64,000 nt of DNA from Planifilum fimeticola. Its GTDB lineage: Bacteria; Bacillota; Bacilli; Thermoactinomycetales; DSM-44946. Of the stretch, positions 46,374 to 55,233 are shown in pieces. The translations under genes and the position numbers were made by a program. How positions within the stretch are numbered: the first letter of the stretch is position 1; each line of letters opens with the position of its first letter. The stretch covers positions 62,001 to 126,000 of the forward strand of contig NZ_PVNE01000003.1 of NCBI RefSeq assembly GCF_003001905.1. Reading direction: 5' to 3'. The notes under the pieces are model-generated. The model saw only the letters and a program-made list of their open reading frames with translations. It was not told where the DNA came from and searched no databases.

Positions 46374-48425
46374 ATGGGCGACGGCATGAACCAACTTCCC
46401 CCGGATCCGACGCTGGAGGGGATTCCCGCTTGGCGGTGGATGGCTCGGGGAAAACGCCTGCTGAAACTTTCGGGAATCATCCTGTTGTCCCTGGCGGCCA
46501 TCCTTCTCGTGACCCTCCTTTACCTGAAGTCCCGCCCCCTCCCGCCGCCGGACATCCCGATGACCACCAAGGTCTACGATATCCGCGGAAACCTGATCGA
46601 CCAGATGGACAGGGGAGAACACCGGGATCCCGTCCAGCTCCGGGACGTTCCCCGCCACCTGATCCTGGCCACCCTCGCCGCCGAAGACCGAACCTTTTAC
46701 GACCATTTCGGCCTTTCCCTCCGCGGCATCGCCCGGGCCGCGCTGGTCAATCTGCGGGAAATGCGTATCGCCCAAGGGGCCAGCACGATCACCCAGCAGC
46801 TGGCGAGAAACCTGTATTTGACCAGCGACCGGACCTGGTCCCGCAAATGGAAGGAGGCGGTGCTCGCCGTCCAGCTGGAACTGCATTTCTCCAAGGACAA
46901 AATCCTGGAGATGTACCTGAATGAAGTGTATTACGGCAACGGTGCCTACGGCATCCAGCGGGCTGCGCAAACCTATTTCGGTAAACCGGCCAAGCAGCTC
47001 ACCCTGGCGGAAAGCGCCTTCCTGGCCGGCCTGCCCCGGGGGCCCAAATGGTATTCGCCCTATACGTCGATGGAACGGGTCAAGCGGCGGCAACACGCCA
47101 TTCTGGACACCATGGTCCGGTCCGGCTGGATCACGCCCTCCCAAGCCGCCCGGGCAAAGGCCCAACACATCGCCTTGGCCCCAAAACCGAAACCCTCTCC
47201 CTCGAGGGCCCCGTATTTTCGGGATTACATCATCCAGACGGCGATCAACCGTTACGGATTGAAGGAATCGGAGCTGAGGGGCGGCGGACTCCGCATCTAC
47301 ACGACGCTGGATATGGATATGCAGCGCGAGGCGGAAGAGGCCGTGAAGCGGTATCTGGGGAACAGGGAAGGGCTGCAGGGAGCGCTGTTGGCGATCGATC
47401 CGAAAAACGGGCACATCCGAGCGATGGTCGGCGGAAAGGATTACCGAACATCCCAATATAACCGGGTCTTTGCGCGCCGGCAACCCGGATCCTCCTTCAA
47501 ACCGATTCTTTACCTGGCCGCCCTGGAAAAGGGGTTCACTCCCGTCACCAAGCTGGAAAGCAAGCCGACCGCCTTCCCCTATGAAGGGGGAACCTATCGT
47601 CCCGCCAACTTTCGGAACCGATACGCGGGCCGTCCCATCACCCTGAGGGAAGCCATCGCCCGTTCGGACAATGTTTACGCCGTGCAAACCCATTTCCTGA
47701 TCGGGCGGGATCGGCTCGTGGAAATGGCACGCCGGTTGGGATTCACCTCTCCCTTCAAGCCGGTTCCCTCCCTCGCCCTGGGCAGCATTCCGGTCTCTCC
47801 CTACGAGATGACCAGGGCCTACGCCGCCCTGGCCTCCGGGGGCGTTCTCACCGAACCGGTGGGCATCCTGCGGATCGAAGACGCCGAGGGAAAAACGATC
47901 GCCGAAAGCCGTCCGGAACAAAGGCGCGTGGCTTCGGAAGCGGAGACCTTCGTACTGACCCATCTGCTTCGAAGCGTCTTCGAGTCCGGGGGAACGGGTC
48001 ACCGGGTCAAGCAGATCTTCCCCTATCCGAGCGCCGGCAAAACCGGTTCGACGGACTGGGACGGATGGCTGGCGGGGTACACGCCCGATCTGGCCGCGAC
48101 GGTCTGGGTGGGATACGACCGCGCCAAAAAATTGCCCCATGAAGAGGGACGGCTCGCCCAAATGATCTGGGGGACCTTCATGCAGAAGTCCCACTCCGGA
48201 AAATCCGCCCGCACCTTCACCGTCCCGGACGGGGTGAAGGGGGTTTACGTGGATCCGGACACGGGACATCTGGCCACGAAGCGATGCCCCAAGGTGCGCT
48301 GGGAATACTTTATCGCCGGCACCGAGCCGAAAGAGAGCTGTCCCGTTCACCCCTCGCCGGAAACGGAGGAGAAGGGCGGAGGGTCCCTCTGGGATTGGAT
48401 CAGAAAATGGATTCCGGGCCTCTGA
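46374..48425 (+). CDS. Class A penicillin-binding protein (transglycosylase/transpeptidase)
   Basis: Bifunctional cell-wall polymerase of 683 residues. One N-terminal membrane anchor (about 31-52), then the GT51 glycosyltransferase domain with catalytic Glu104 ([12 protein letters not shown]) and [14 protein letters not shown], then the transpeptidase with S373-S-F-K376, SDN (ARSDNVYAV) and KTG ([14 protein letters not shown]). ATG 46374 has AAAGGGAG nine bases upstream. The position next to speE corresponds to pbpG (ywhE) of B. subtilis, a sporulation-related PBP, so a spore-wall role is possible. It is divergent from speE. Confidence 0.93.
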   Translation: MGDGMNQLPPDPTLEGIPAWRWMARGKRLLKLSGIILLSLAAILLVTLLYLKSRPLPPPDIPMTTKVYDIRGNLIDQMDRGEHRDPVQLRDVPRHLILATLAAEDRTFYDHFGLSLRGIARAALVNLREMRIAQGASTITQQLARNLYLTSDRTWSRKWKEAVLAVQLELHFSKDKILEMYLNEVYYGNGAYGIQRAAQTYFGKPAKQLTLAESAFLAGLPRGPKWYSPYTSMERVKRRQHAILDTMVRSGWITPSQAARAKAQHIALAPKPKPSPSRAPYFRDYIIQTAINRYGLKESELRGGGLRIYTTLDMDMQREAEEAVKRYLGNREGLQGALLAIDPKNGHIRAMVGGKDYRTSQYNRVFARRQPGSSFKPILYLAALEKGFTPVTKLESKPTAFPYEGGTYRPANFRNRYAGRPITLREAIARSDNVYAVQTHFLIGRDRLVEMARRLGFTSPFKPVPSLALGSIPVSPYEMTRAYAALASGGVLTEPVGILRIEDAEGKTIAESRPEQRRVASEAETFVLTHLLRSVFESGGTGHRVKQIFPYPSAGKTGSTDWDGWLAGYTPDLAATVWVGYDRAKKLPHEEGRLAQMIWGTFMQKSHSGKSARTFTVPDGVKGVYVDPDTGHLATKRCPKVRWEYFIAGTEPKESCPVHPSPETEEKGGGSLWDWIRKWIPGL

Positions 48426-48430
48426 AAAAA

Positions 48431-48578
48431 GCAAACCCTGCGGCGCTGCCTCAGGGTTTGCAAGACTGCTGATAAACTCAAATCCCGGGAGTCGGGAAGC
48501 GATTTTCCGCCTCACTCCATACAGCGACAAAAGTCGCTCGGCGGAAAATCGCCCCCTGATACTTTGTCGAGGGTTTGC
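48431..48578. repeat. Nested inverted-repeat block downstream of the PBP gene
   Basis: A 148-bp non-coding block bounded by GCAAACCCT (48431-48439) and AGGGTTTGC (48570-48578). Within it GCAAACCCTG also pairs with CAGGGTTTGC (48452-48461, a 10-bp stem suiting a terminator of the PBP gene), followed by a 13-bp inverted repeat GCGATTTTCCGCC (48499-48511) / GGCGGAAAATCGC (48540-48552) that encloses AGCGAC-AAAA-GTCGCT (48523-48538). No T run follows any stem. It may be a composite terminator between convergent genes or a small mobile-element relic. Confidence 0.6.
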
Positions 48579-48605
48579 TATGCAAGCCGGGACTGCGGCG
48601 AGGCT

Positions 48606-48830
48606 TCAGCACTCTTGGCTGCCGCCGGTTTCCCCCTCGCCGTCGGCCCAGACCCCGTCGTTGTGAATGACGATCATTCCCGCCTGTTCCAGCTCCTTCA
48701 GCACTTCAAACAGGCTTTCCCTCTTTTCGGGCGGAAGTTCGCGGACAAATCGGTTGATCTCCTCGGGCGGAACCCGGTTGGAGAAATGAACGCCCCCGTG
48801 GCGGGCAAAGTGCTCCTGCCGTTCCGGCAT
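48606..48830 (-). CDS. Small hypothetical protein
   Basis: 74 residues from ATG 48830, which has an excellent AAAGGAGGGAGGG site. Charged and helical in the middle (PPEEINRFVRELPPEKRESLFEVLKELEQAGMIVIHNDG) with a short flexible tail; no membrane segment and no family recognised. It starts 69 bp after the stop of the papain-like gene upstream and may be co-transcribed. Confidence 0.6.
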   Translation of the reverse strand: MPERQEHFARHGGVHFSNRVPPEEINRFVRELPPEKRESLFEVLKELEQAGMIVIHNDGVWADGEGETGGSQEC

Positions 48831-48898
48831 GGATCCCTCCCTCCTTTCCCCCTTAGGTTGTGCGAAAAGGCCCCGGTTTATGGGGGAGGAAGGACATG

Positions 48899-49489
48899 TC
48901 ATCCGCACTTTCCCAGCGGAACCGCCGCGATCTTCCCGATGGATCCGCCCGGTGAGGCAGGCTTGATCCCCTTTACAGGTCCCTCATAAATCAGCCGTTT
49001 GTTTTCCACGGCGAAAAGATCATCCGGTCGGACGAGCTCCGGCGCCTTATCGCTGTGAAAGACACCGGCGTTCATCAGAATATGGGCCACAAACTGGGAA
49101 CAAAAATAGCGGTTCTTCCTTTTGACGGGCCTGTTTGTGATCACTCCGAACAACCCCAGGAAATTGTACCGGTACTTTTCCTTTTCCTTCAGGAATTCCT
49201 CGATCTGTTCCCGTATGGAGCGATGCTGTTCCTCACTCACTTCGATTTCGTATATCAGGCATTCGCTGTCGGGGAACTTCCTGTAGACTCCATCGCGCAG
49301 GTCCTCTACGACAAAACCCCCGGCAAAGGGATTGTCAGGATTCAGCCGCCCGAAGGAGTACATGTTGGTAAAACGGTCGTCAAAACTGATGGAGGCATGG
49401 GGATATTTCAGGCTCGAGATGATGCCAATCATCCTGGAAAGCCAGGTTCCCGTCCTCGTGAACACCAGGTATATATGCTTGTGATTCAT
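48899..49489 (-). CDS. Permuted papain-like (YiiX/YycO-type) amidase
   Basis: 196-residue protein of the circularly permuted NlpC/P60-like superfamily. The catalytic histidine is early (YPHASISFDD) and the nucleophile late (RYFCSQFVAHIL), the permuted order. ATG 49489 lies 11 bases after GAAGGAG. There is no signal peptide, so it acts inside the cell or is unusual in export. Substrates (peptide, lipid or peptidoglycan amide) cannot be predicted. Confidence 0.75.
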   Translation of the reverse strand: MNHKHIYLVFTRTGTWLSRMIGIISSLKYPHASISFDDRFTNMYSFGRLNPDNPFAGGFVVEDLRDGVYRKFPDSECLIYEIEVSEEQHRSIREQIEEFLKEKEKYRYNFLGLFGVITNRPVKRKNRYFCSQFVAHILMNAGVFHSDKAPELVRPDDLFAVENKRLIYEGPVKGIKPASPGGSIGKIAAVPLGKCG

Positions 49490-49814
49490 GGGGACATCGG
49501 CTCCTTCAGTTGAACATGTCGGAAAGAGCGACGCCATGGACCTAAAGCCCCATCACCTTCCGGTCATCGTCCCTTTCTGCCGTCAGGGACCGCCCTTGGT
49601 CCTTTTCCAACGCCAGACCCACGGATCGCTGCATCGACCGGGTTCCGCCGACTACCGCCTTCATTTTACAAGGACGTTCCTCCCGGTCCATCGAGCTGCA
49701 GCCCGATTTCGCATCCGCCCCGGGTCGGATTAGCCAAAACCCAACCGGAAAGAGCGAGAGTCTCTTCCCCCTCGCTCCTTATCGTTCATGCGGATCAGAC
49801 AACCTCATATGCGC

Positions 49815-49856
49815 AAAAAAAAACCGAAACGGCGGGCTCGATGCCCGCCGCTTCGG
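49815..49856 (-). terminator. Strong rho-independent terminator
   Basis: Stem CCGAA.CGGCGGGC paired with GCCCGCCG.TTCGG (49824-49856), TCGAT loop, followed on the minus strand by nine Ts. It closes the small ORF 49861-49947 or the ywhD transcript. Confidence 0.92.
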
Positions 49857-49860
49857 TGTC

Positions 49861-49947
49861 CTAGCTAGATGGTGTTCCGGTCACTTGGCTTCCGCTCCCG
49901 CCGAACCCGGCGGAGCCTGTGTTGAAACGGTTGGTTTCCGCTTTCAA
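49861..49947 (-). CDS. Candidate 28-residue small protein
   Basis: Too short for ordinary gene finding. TTG 49947 has GGAG eight bases upstream and encodes KAETNRFNTGSAGFGGSG followed by SQVTGTPSS, ending TAG five bases before a strong terminator. The composition (Gly, Ser, Thr, Asn; no Leu or Ile) resembles small spore-coat or SASP-like peptides, but I recognise no family. A candidate promoter (TTGTTT, 17 bp, TACACT) lies just upstream within the 85-bp gap to ywhD. Conservation in relatives would settle it. Confidence 0.4.
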   Translation of the reverse strand: MKAETNRFNTGSAGFGGSGSQVTGTPSS

Positions 49948-50032
49948 AACGGAAACTCCACGCCAACCTATACCCAGTGTACTGCCCCTTGTGGGCGGAA
50001 ACAAGGCAACTTGTGAATTGTTCACACAGCGT

Positions 50033-50542
50033 TCATTTTTCTTCGTCGACGGCCAGCGCCTGCTTCAATTCCTCCGATGAATTGTCCCACATTTTTTCAT
50101 CGTGGCTGATCAACAAATCCCTGAGGGCCTTTTTCTCCACCTGCCCCAGCTCGCTTACCCGAATGCGCCGCTTCAGGGCATCATCCATGCGGTTCACGTG
50201 GTGGGCGAGGATCTTCCATCCCCGGCGGGCCTCCCGGTCGATCAACATCGGGCAAGCCGCCACACCGGCGTAATACGGACCCTTTTCATTCTGGTCCACC
50301 GTCACCCAAACCACCCAATAAAGCTCGCCGTTGGGGACGTCCTCCTTGTTGGTGGAAAATTTGATTCCCCGTTCCACGGAACTCTTGGCGTGGATGAGAC
50401 CCAGATCGATCTTGGCCTCGTCACCGTGGATCAGCACGGAGGAGAGGTTGCTCAAGTTGAGCGTCCCCGTCACATACCCACCGTGGGTGGTGAAATCACC
50501 GGAACGAGAGATGATGTTGAAACCCTTTTTTCCCTTTTTCAT
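50033..50542 (-). CDS. ywhD: YwhD family protein
   Basis: 169-residue conserved Bacillales protein of unknown function, recognised by KGFNIISRSGDFTTHGGYV at the start, IDLGLIHAKSSVERGIKF and VVWVTVDQNEKGPYYAGV. ATG 50542 follows AGGGGGAACG. In B. subtilis ywhD is next to the pbpG-speE-speB group, as here, supporting the call. Confidence 0.85.
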   Translation of the reverse strand: MKKGKKGFNIISRSGDFTTHGGYVTGTLNLSNLSSVLIHGDEAKIDLGLIHAKSSVERGIKFSTNKEDVPNGELYWVVWVTVDQNEKGPYYAGVAACPMLIDREARRGWKILAHHVNRMDDALKRRIRVSELGQVEKKALRDLLISHDEKMWDNSSEELKQALAVDEEK

Positions 50543-50573
50543 GCTACGTTCCCCCTGTTTCTCCTATTTTATC

Positions 50574-52424
50574 TCACAACAAGGGGGGGCGCAAAGCCAG
50601 GATGGTTTCCTCGGCGGCCGTCTCTTCCTTCTCCTTCCCGCGACGCGCTGAAGGTTCCGCTTCGGCGTACCCGCCCCGCCGGGGATTTCCTTCTTCCTTT
50701 CCCGCCACCGGGGGAATGGCGACCGGGGATGCGTTTAACTGCTGGATCGGAAGGTGGATGTTAAAGATCGTGCCGCGGCCCGGCTGGCTGGTGACGTGGA
50801 TCTGTCCTCCGTGATCGGAGATGATGCGGTGGCAGATGGACAGGCCCATTCCCGTTCCGTCTCCCTTGGTGGTGAAGAAGGGATCGAAGATCCGGGACAT
50901 GTGTTCCGGCTGGATTCCGCACCCGTTATCCTGCACGCGAATATGAATCCGGTCTCGCAGCTCCTTCCATCGGATCCACACCCGTCCCTTCTCCCCGAGG
51001 GATTCCAGGCCGTTTTTGATCAGATTGATCAGCACCTGCTTCAACCTTTCCGGATCCCCTTCCATCATGACGGGGGAGGGGGGAGGCTCGGCCGTCAGCT
51101 GATGCCCGTCCAAAATGGCCTTCGGTTCCAGCAGGCGGAGCACGTCGGCGATCAGCCCGTCCAACTCAAACCGGACAAAGCGGGAGGGCCTCGTATCGCT
51201 CAAGTCGAGGAATTGCTTCAGAAGATCGTTGATCCGGTCGATTTCGGGGAGGATGATCGACTCCCACTTTTTCATCTCCTCGGATTCCATCATGGAGATC
51301 TGGATAAATCCGCGGATGGAGGTGAGGGGATTGCGGATCTCGTGGGCGAGTCCCGCCGCCAGTTGACCGATTGCCGACAGTTTTTCCAGATGGCGCTGCC
51401 GCTCTTCCTCTTCGTGCCTGATCCGCCGCTGTTCAATCGAGAGCCGGTGTTCGGCCAGGCGAATCAGCTCGGCGGCGCTCTGCGCCTCCCGGGGATAGCT
51501 GGCCGTCGCCCAGCAGAAATGGATGAAGCTTCGCTCCTCCCGCAGTTCGGAAAACACCGACTCGATGGCCTCCAAGGCATGGCGCAGATCCGAATCGTCA
51601 CCGATCAATCCCACGGCGAACTGATCCCCTTCGTATCGGGCCACCTGGGCGTAGGAGGGGAGACTTCGCTTCAGGCGTCGGGCGATGGTGACCAACAGCT
51701 GGTCCCCGGCATCGGTTCCTTCCTGCAGGTTGATCTGCTGAAAATCAACCAGGTCGATACAGATGACGTGATAAGACTGGTCCGGCGCGCAGCGGGCCAA
51801 GCTGCGCGTCAACTGCTCCTGAAATCCGCTGAAGTTGTAGAGCCCCGTCAGGTAATCGCGCCGGGACATCTCCTCCAGTTGGACGATGTACTCGTGCAGC
51901 GATCGATGAGCTTCGTTCACCCGTTCGATCAGCTGCCGGTTTTCCCGCTTCAACTGGAAGTTCTCCTTCCGGACTTTCCGGAGGGTCCGGATGAGACAGG
52001 CGTTGAGGACAAAATAGAGGCCGACTTCAAGGATTGCGGGAAAATTTTCGTAAATCAGCCCGGCATGGAAGCGGCCCGCCAACACGTCATCCATCCAGGG
52101 CATCCCCTGATACACCAGGAACATCATCGCAGTGACCAGGAACGTGCATTCCCGGGAGAAGCGGAAGGAAACGACCGCCTGGGTAAGCAGAAACACCCAC
52201 AGAAGGGGGAGCCATCCGTCCGTGAACAGCGCACGAAGAAGGATGAGTGCACACAAAGCGCCCGCAAGGTAGAGAAAGGCCGGAAGCTTCCGAAACAGCG
52301 ACAGCCACAGGATCAGAAAGAGAAGGACACCGCCGAACACGGCCCAACGTGTCGACGGATCGGTCAACGCTGTCAGGGGAATGGTCAGGGCATCCAGCCG
52401 ATCCGTCAATTCCCACACGAGCAT
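50574..52424 (-). CDS. Membrane sensor histidine kinase with degenerate GGDEF domain (sporulation-kinase-like)
   Basis: 616 residues from ATG 52424 (GAGG five bases upstream). Five or six N-terminal membrane helices (to about 150), a short coiled coil, then a GGDEF-like domain (about 190-340) whose active site reads YEGDQF instead of GGDEF, so no cyclic-di-GMP synthesis is expected. The kinase core follows: HisKA with LAHEIRNPLTSIRGFIQ, N box NLIKNGLESL, G1 DNGCGIQ, G2 GTGMGLSI. HEIRNPLT..RGF is typical of the KinA-E and KinB sporulation kinases, so it may phosphorylate Spo0F, also encoded in this window. The C-terminal 60 residues are low complexity. Confidence 0.88.
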   Translation of the reverse strand: MLVWELTDRLDALTIPLTALTDPSTRWAVFGGVLLFLILWLSLFRKLPAFLYLAGALCALILLRALFTDGWLPLLWVFLLTQAVVSFRFSRECTFLVTAMMFLVYQGMPWMDDVLAGRFHAGLIYENFPAILEVGLYFVLNACLIRTLRKVRKENFQLKRENRQLIERVNEAHRSLHEYIVQLEEMSRRDYLTGLYNFSGFQEQLTRSLARCAPDQSYHVICIDLVDFQQINLQEGTDAGDQLLVTIARRLKRSLPSYAQVARYEGDQFAVGLIGDDSDLRHALEAIESVFSELREERSFIHFCWATASYPREAQSAAELIRLAEHRLSIEQRRIRHEEEERQRHLEKLSAIGQLAAGLAHEIRNPLTSIRGFIQISMMESEEMKKWESIILPEIDRINDLLKQFLDLSDTRPSRFVRFELDGLIADVLRLLEPKAILDGHQLTAEPPPSPVMMEGDPERLKQVLINLIKNGLESLGEKGRVWIRWKELRDRIHIRVQDNGCGIQPEHMSRIFDPFFTTKGDGTGMGLSICHRIISDHGGQIHVTSQPGRGTIFNIHLPIQQLNASPVAIPPVAGKEEGNPRRGGYAEAEPSARRGKEKEETAAEETILALRPPLL

Positions 52425-52508
52425 CACCACCTCAGCACCCCGAATTTTGTCCCCGATGTCGAAGTCCCTCTCATCATCTTTCCATTGTTTGCACCGAATT
52501 TCCTTCTA

Positions 52509-52537
52509 AGAATAAGCACTTCGACAAAATATTTCAA
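52509..52537 (-). promoter_or_regulatory. Promoter of the histidine kinase gene
   Basis: Minus strand TTGAAA (52537-52532), 17 bp, TATTCT (52514-52509), about 85 bp before the start codon. Confidence 0.6.
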
Positions 52538-52659
52538 TTTATGACCCAAAAATACGACCGGACGGAATATAATGAAAAAGGAGGATAGTACGATTAAATT
52601 AGACGAAAATCGGGTACTTAGGGTACTGCCTTCAATATTTTTCCGAGGGGGGAACGGCA

Positions 52660-54027
52660 TTGTCCGAAAAGAAGCGGGAAATCGCCCGGTCCATTCTGGA
52701 GAAAGTGGGCGGGGTGACCAACATCGACACACTCCAACATTGCATGACGCGCATCCGGTTGACCCTGCACGACCCGGATCGGGTGAAGGAAGATGAAATC
52801 CGAGCGATTCCCGGAGTGGCCGGAATCGTGCACTCATCCAATCAGCTTCAAATCATTCTGGGGCCGGGAACCGCCGCACAGGTCGCTCGGGAGATGGCCG
52901 AGGAAACGGGGCTCAAACTCGGGGAAGTGCGGGATCCGGAGGCGGAGAAACAGGATCGCAGCCGCGGGCCGGTCCAGCGCTTTCTGCGTAAGCTTGCCAA
53001 CATTTTCGTCCCGCTGATCCCGGCGATCATCGCCGGCGGGATCATCATGGGACTGACCAACACGGTGGTCTATTCCTTCGATCTCGACCAGGAGAGCACC
53101 CTGGTCCTGCTGTTGAACGCCATCAGCAAGGTGGTGTTCACCTACCTCGCCGTCTTCGTCGGCATCAACACCGCCCGGGAATTCGGCGGAACGCCGGCCT
53201 TGGGAGGCGTCGCCGGAGGATTGATCATCCTGCCCGAAATTGCGGACATCACCCTGTTCGGCACCGCCCTCGTCCCGGGACGCGGAGGACTGATCGGGGC
53301 GTTGCTCGCCGCCTGGTTCATCAGTTTGGCGGAGCGGAACATCCGCCGCTTCGTCCCCAAAGTGATCGATATCATGGTGACACCGCCGCTGGCACTGCTG
53401 GTGACAGGCGTGATCACCTATCTGGTGCTGCAACCGATCGGGGGATGGATTTCGGACGGAATCACCCAGGGTCTGACCGCCTTGATGGACAAAGGGGGAA
53501 TCGTCGCCGGGGCGGTGCTTGCCGGCACCTTCCTGCCCTTGGTCATGACCGGCCTTCACCACGGTCTCATCCCCATCCACATGGAACTCCTCAACAAGAC
53601 GGGGCTGGACCCGCTGTGGACGATTCTGGCCATGGCCGGAGCGGGCCAGGTGGGTGCGGCTCTGGCCGTCTACGTAAAGACCCGCAGCCAGACCCTCAAA
53701 AACGTCATCAAGGGCGCCGTCCCGGTCGGCATGCTGGGAATCGGCGAACCGCTCATCTTCGGCGTCACCCTGCCCCTCGGACGTCCCTTTGTAACCGCTT
53801 GCCTCGGAGCGGCGGTGGGCGGAGCCTTCCAGGCGGCGTTGAATACAGCCACCGTCGCCATCGGCATATCCGGGATTCCCGCCGTCCTCCTGATGCAGCC
53901 GGGGCAGAGCCTTCTCTACTTGCTGGGAGTGTTGATCGCCTACGTCGCCGGGTTCGCCTTCACCTATCTGTTCGGTTTCCACAGGGAAATGGACCAAAAC
54001 TACGAATCCCAGCGAATCGGGGTGTAA
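52660..54027 (+). CDS. PTS sugar transporter subunit EIIBC (glucose/sucrose superfamily)
   Basis: Membrane permease phosphorylating its sugar during uptake. 455 residues: EIIB at about 1-85 with phosphorylated Cys28 (DTLQHCMTRIRL), then the EIIC domain with about ten helices and the signature GIGEPLIFGV. There is no EIIA domain, as in MurP, SacP and TreP types; a separate EIIA-Glc would be needed. The start is TTG 52660 after CGAGGGGGGAACG. No hydrolase, etherase (murQ) or regulator is adjacent, so the sugar cannot be named. A TATAAT at 52568-52573 probably marks its promoter. Confidence 0.88.
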   Translation: MSEKKREIARSILEKVGGVTNIDTLQHCMTRIRLTLHDPDRVKEDEIRAIPGVAGIVHSSNQLQIILGPGTAAQVAREMAEETGLKLGEVRDPEAEKQDRSRGPVQRFLRKLANIFVPLIPAIIAGGIIMGLTNTVVYSFDLDQESTLVLLLNAISKVVFTYLAVFVGINTAREFGGTPALGGVAGGLIILPEIADITLFGTALVPGRGGLIGALLAAWFISLAERNIRRFVPKVIDIMVTPPLALLVTGVITYLVLQPIGGWISDGITQGLTALMDKGGIVAGAVLAGTFLPLVMTGLHHGLIPIHMELLNKTGLDPLWTILAMAGAGQVGAALAVYVKTRSQTLKNVIKGAVPVGMLGIGEPLIFGVTLPLGRPFVTACLGAAVGGAFQAALNTATVAIGISGIPAVLLMQPGQSLLYLLGVLIAYVAGFAFTYLFGFHREMDQNYESQRIGV

Positions 54028-54442
54028 CGATTTCTTTCCTTAAATTAATGAGACAATGGGGGAGGGGCCTGCCGGCGGAGCGGAGGCTCCTCCCGGGTTC
54101 CGGTCCGTCCTCCCGGTTCCGTGGGCCGGAGGTTTTCCCGAAGATGCCCGGTACAGGCCGGATGGGCATTCTTCGGAAAACGCGGGACTGTCAAACCGGC
54201 AGGAACAAAAAACCATCCACGACCCTCTGGAAGATCTCCATCGGCCGGATGGATGAGGCGTCAAAACTCGTTGGACCTTAGAACAAAAGGGAGGAGGAGA
54301 GGTGTGTTGCCTTCCGGGAAGGCCGCCCCCTCCTCCTCATTTTCCCATGAAATTCAAAGCCCCAGCGATTCTCTAAAAATTCCAAATCCCAGCGGAGGGC
54401 CGTCTCCTCCGTAGGCGGCCGGATCCCGCTCCGCCTGCCATC
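54028..54442. other. Intergenic region downstream of the PTS gene
   Basis: 415 bp between convergent genes. A GGGAGGGGCCT/AGGCTCCTCCC stem at about 54059-54094 follows the PTS gene, and GGAGGAGGAG/CTCCTCCTC arms at about 54291-54345 followed by ATTTTCCC could terminate it. No protein-coding frame is convincing. Confidence 0.5.
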
Positions 54443-55012
54443 TCAGGTTCTCTTGCCGTTTTCCAGCGAACGGCCCCGTCCCGTCACGACCAGATCCTCC
54501 CATCCGTAGGAATCCTTGACCCCTCTCGACGAAGGGAACGATCCCGCGGAACCGTCTTCCCACATCATGTTTCCGACACCCGCCCAGGCCGGGGAACGGG
54601 ATTCATCCCGCCGCTCCACGCCGGAAGCGGAAGTATGTACCGGGTATTCCGAAGAATGGAAAACAGGGCGCCGAGGAGACATCAGGGTGTGGTTGATGGT
54701 CCGCTGCAGCACGTTTTTGATCTCTTCGCTCCGGAAACCGGGTTCCAGCCGCATGACCCAATCGTAGACGGAACCGTCGTCTTCCGTGAAGGTCACATTT
54801 CGCTGAGTGGGAGGAAGGGTCGGCATGTTGTTCAATTGTTCCCGGAAAGCGGAAACTTCACAAACGGTATCCAGGGGGAACACCGTCCCTTTCAGATACG
54901 ACAGGATACAGAACTTGACCAATACGGGAAATTGCCCCCGCGGCAGGGTTTCGTACCAATAGCGAATGATCCGGTCCTTCTTCCCGATATACACACCGAC
55001 GGTGATCGACAT
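54443..55012 (-). CDS. Hypothetical protein
   Basis: 189 residues, no family recognised. ATG 55012 has GAGGTGAAGTCGG upstream and a good promoter (55144-55172). The N-terminal half looks folded (MSITVGVYIGKKDRIIRYWY, then LPRGQFPVLVKFCILSYLKG); the C-terminal 75 residues are rich in Ser, Gly, Arg and probably disordered. No signal peptide or membrane helix. Confidence 0.6.
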   Translation of the reverse strand: MSITVGVYIGKKDRIIRYWYETLPRGQFPVLVKFCILSYLKGTVFPLDTVCEVSAFREQLNNMPTLPPTQRNVTFTEDDGSVYDWVMRLEPGFRSEEIKNVLQRTINHTLMSPRRPVFHSSEYPVHTSASGVERRDESRSPAWAGVGNMMWEDGSAGSFPSSRGVKDSYGWEDLVVTGRGRSLENGKRT

Positions 55013-55143
55013 CCGACTTCACCTCATCCGCACATGATTTTTTTCATTCCGGGATCGGCTTGTCCTCCCGGAGATGATCCTTGCTCCCGACGAAGAATCT
55101 CTGACGTTTTACCAAGATTGTTCTGAACCTTTCGTTATTACCG

Positions 55144-55172
55144 ATACTATCAGGACCCCAGCGGGACGTCAA
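55144..55172 (-). promoter_or_regulatory. Promoter of the hypothetical gene 54443-55012
   Basis: Minus strand TTGACG (55172-55167), 17 bp, TAGTAT (55149-55144), about 130 bp before the start codon. Confidence 0.5.
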
Positions 55173-55233
55173 CCGGAGATTTTGTCGAAGATACAGAAAT
55201 TTAAATATAATTTTTATGTCGAAACGGGGCGGA

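Larger units (their letters stand above)
49490..50032. other. Long intergenic region upstream of the papain-like gene
   Basis: 543 bp between ywhD and the papain-like gene, both on the minus strand. It holds a candidate 28-codon gene (49861-49947) with a strong terminator (49815-49856). A 40-codon frame at 49542-49664 (start ATG 49664, GGGAGG 14 bases upstream) is possible but weak. The rest shows no feature I can support. Confidence 0.5.

Noticed and set aside
46275-48530. A 751-codon minus-strand frame opposite the class A PBP
   Set aside because: The plus strand has all PBP motifs; the minus frame is a shadow without domains.
49542-49664. A 40-codon minus-strand frame upstream of the papain-like gene
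   Set aside because: The peptide looks plausible, but the only Shine-Dalgarno is 14 bases from the ATG and there is no promoter or terminator of its own.
52572-52796. A 74-codon frame starting ATG 52572 in the PTS leader
   Set aside because: The start overlaps the predicted -10 element and the ribosome site lies after the ATG, and most of the frame is out of phase with EIIBC.
54200-54300. T-box-like look of GGACCTTAG before a terminator-like stem
   Set aside because: The sequence lacks the T-box core and specifier structure, and no synthetase or amino-acid gene follows.
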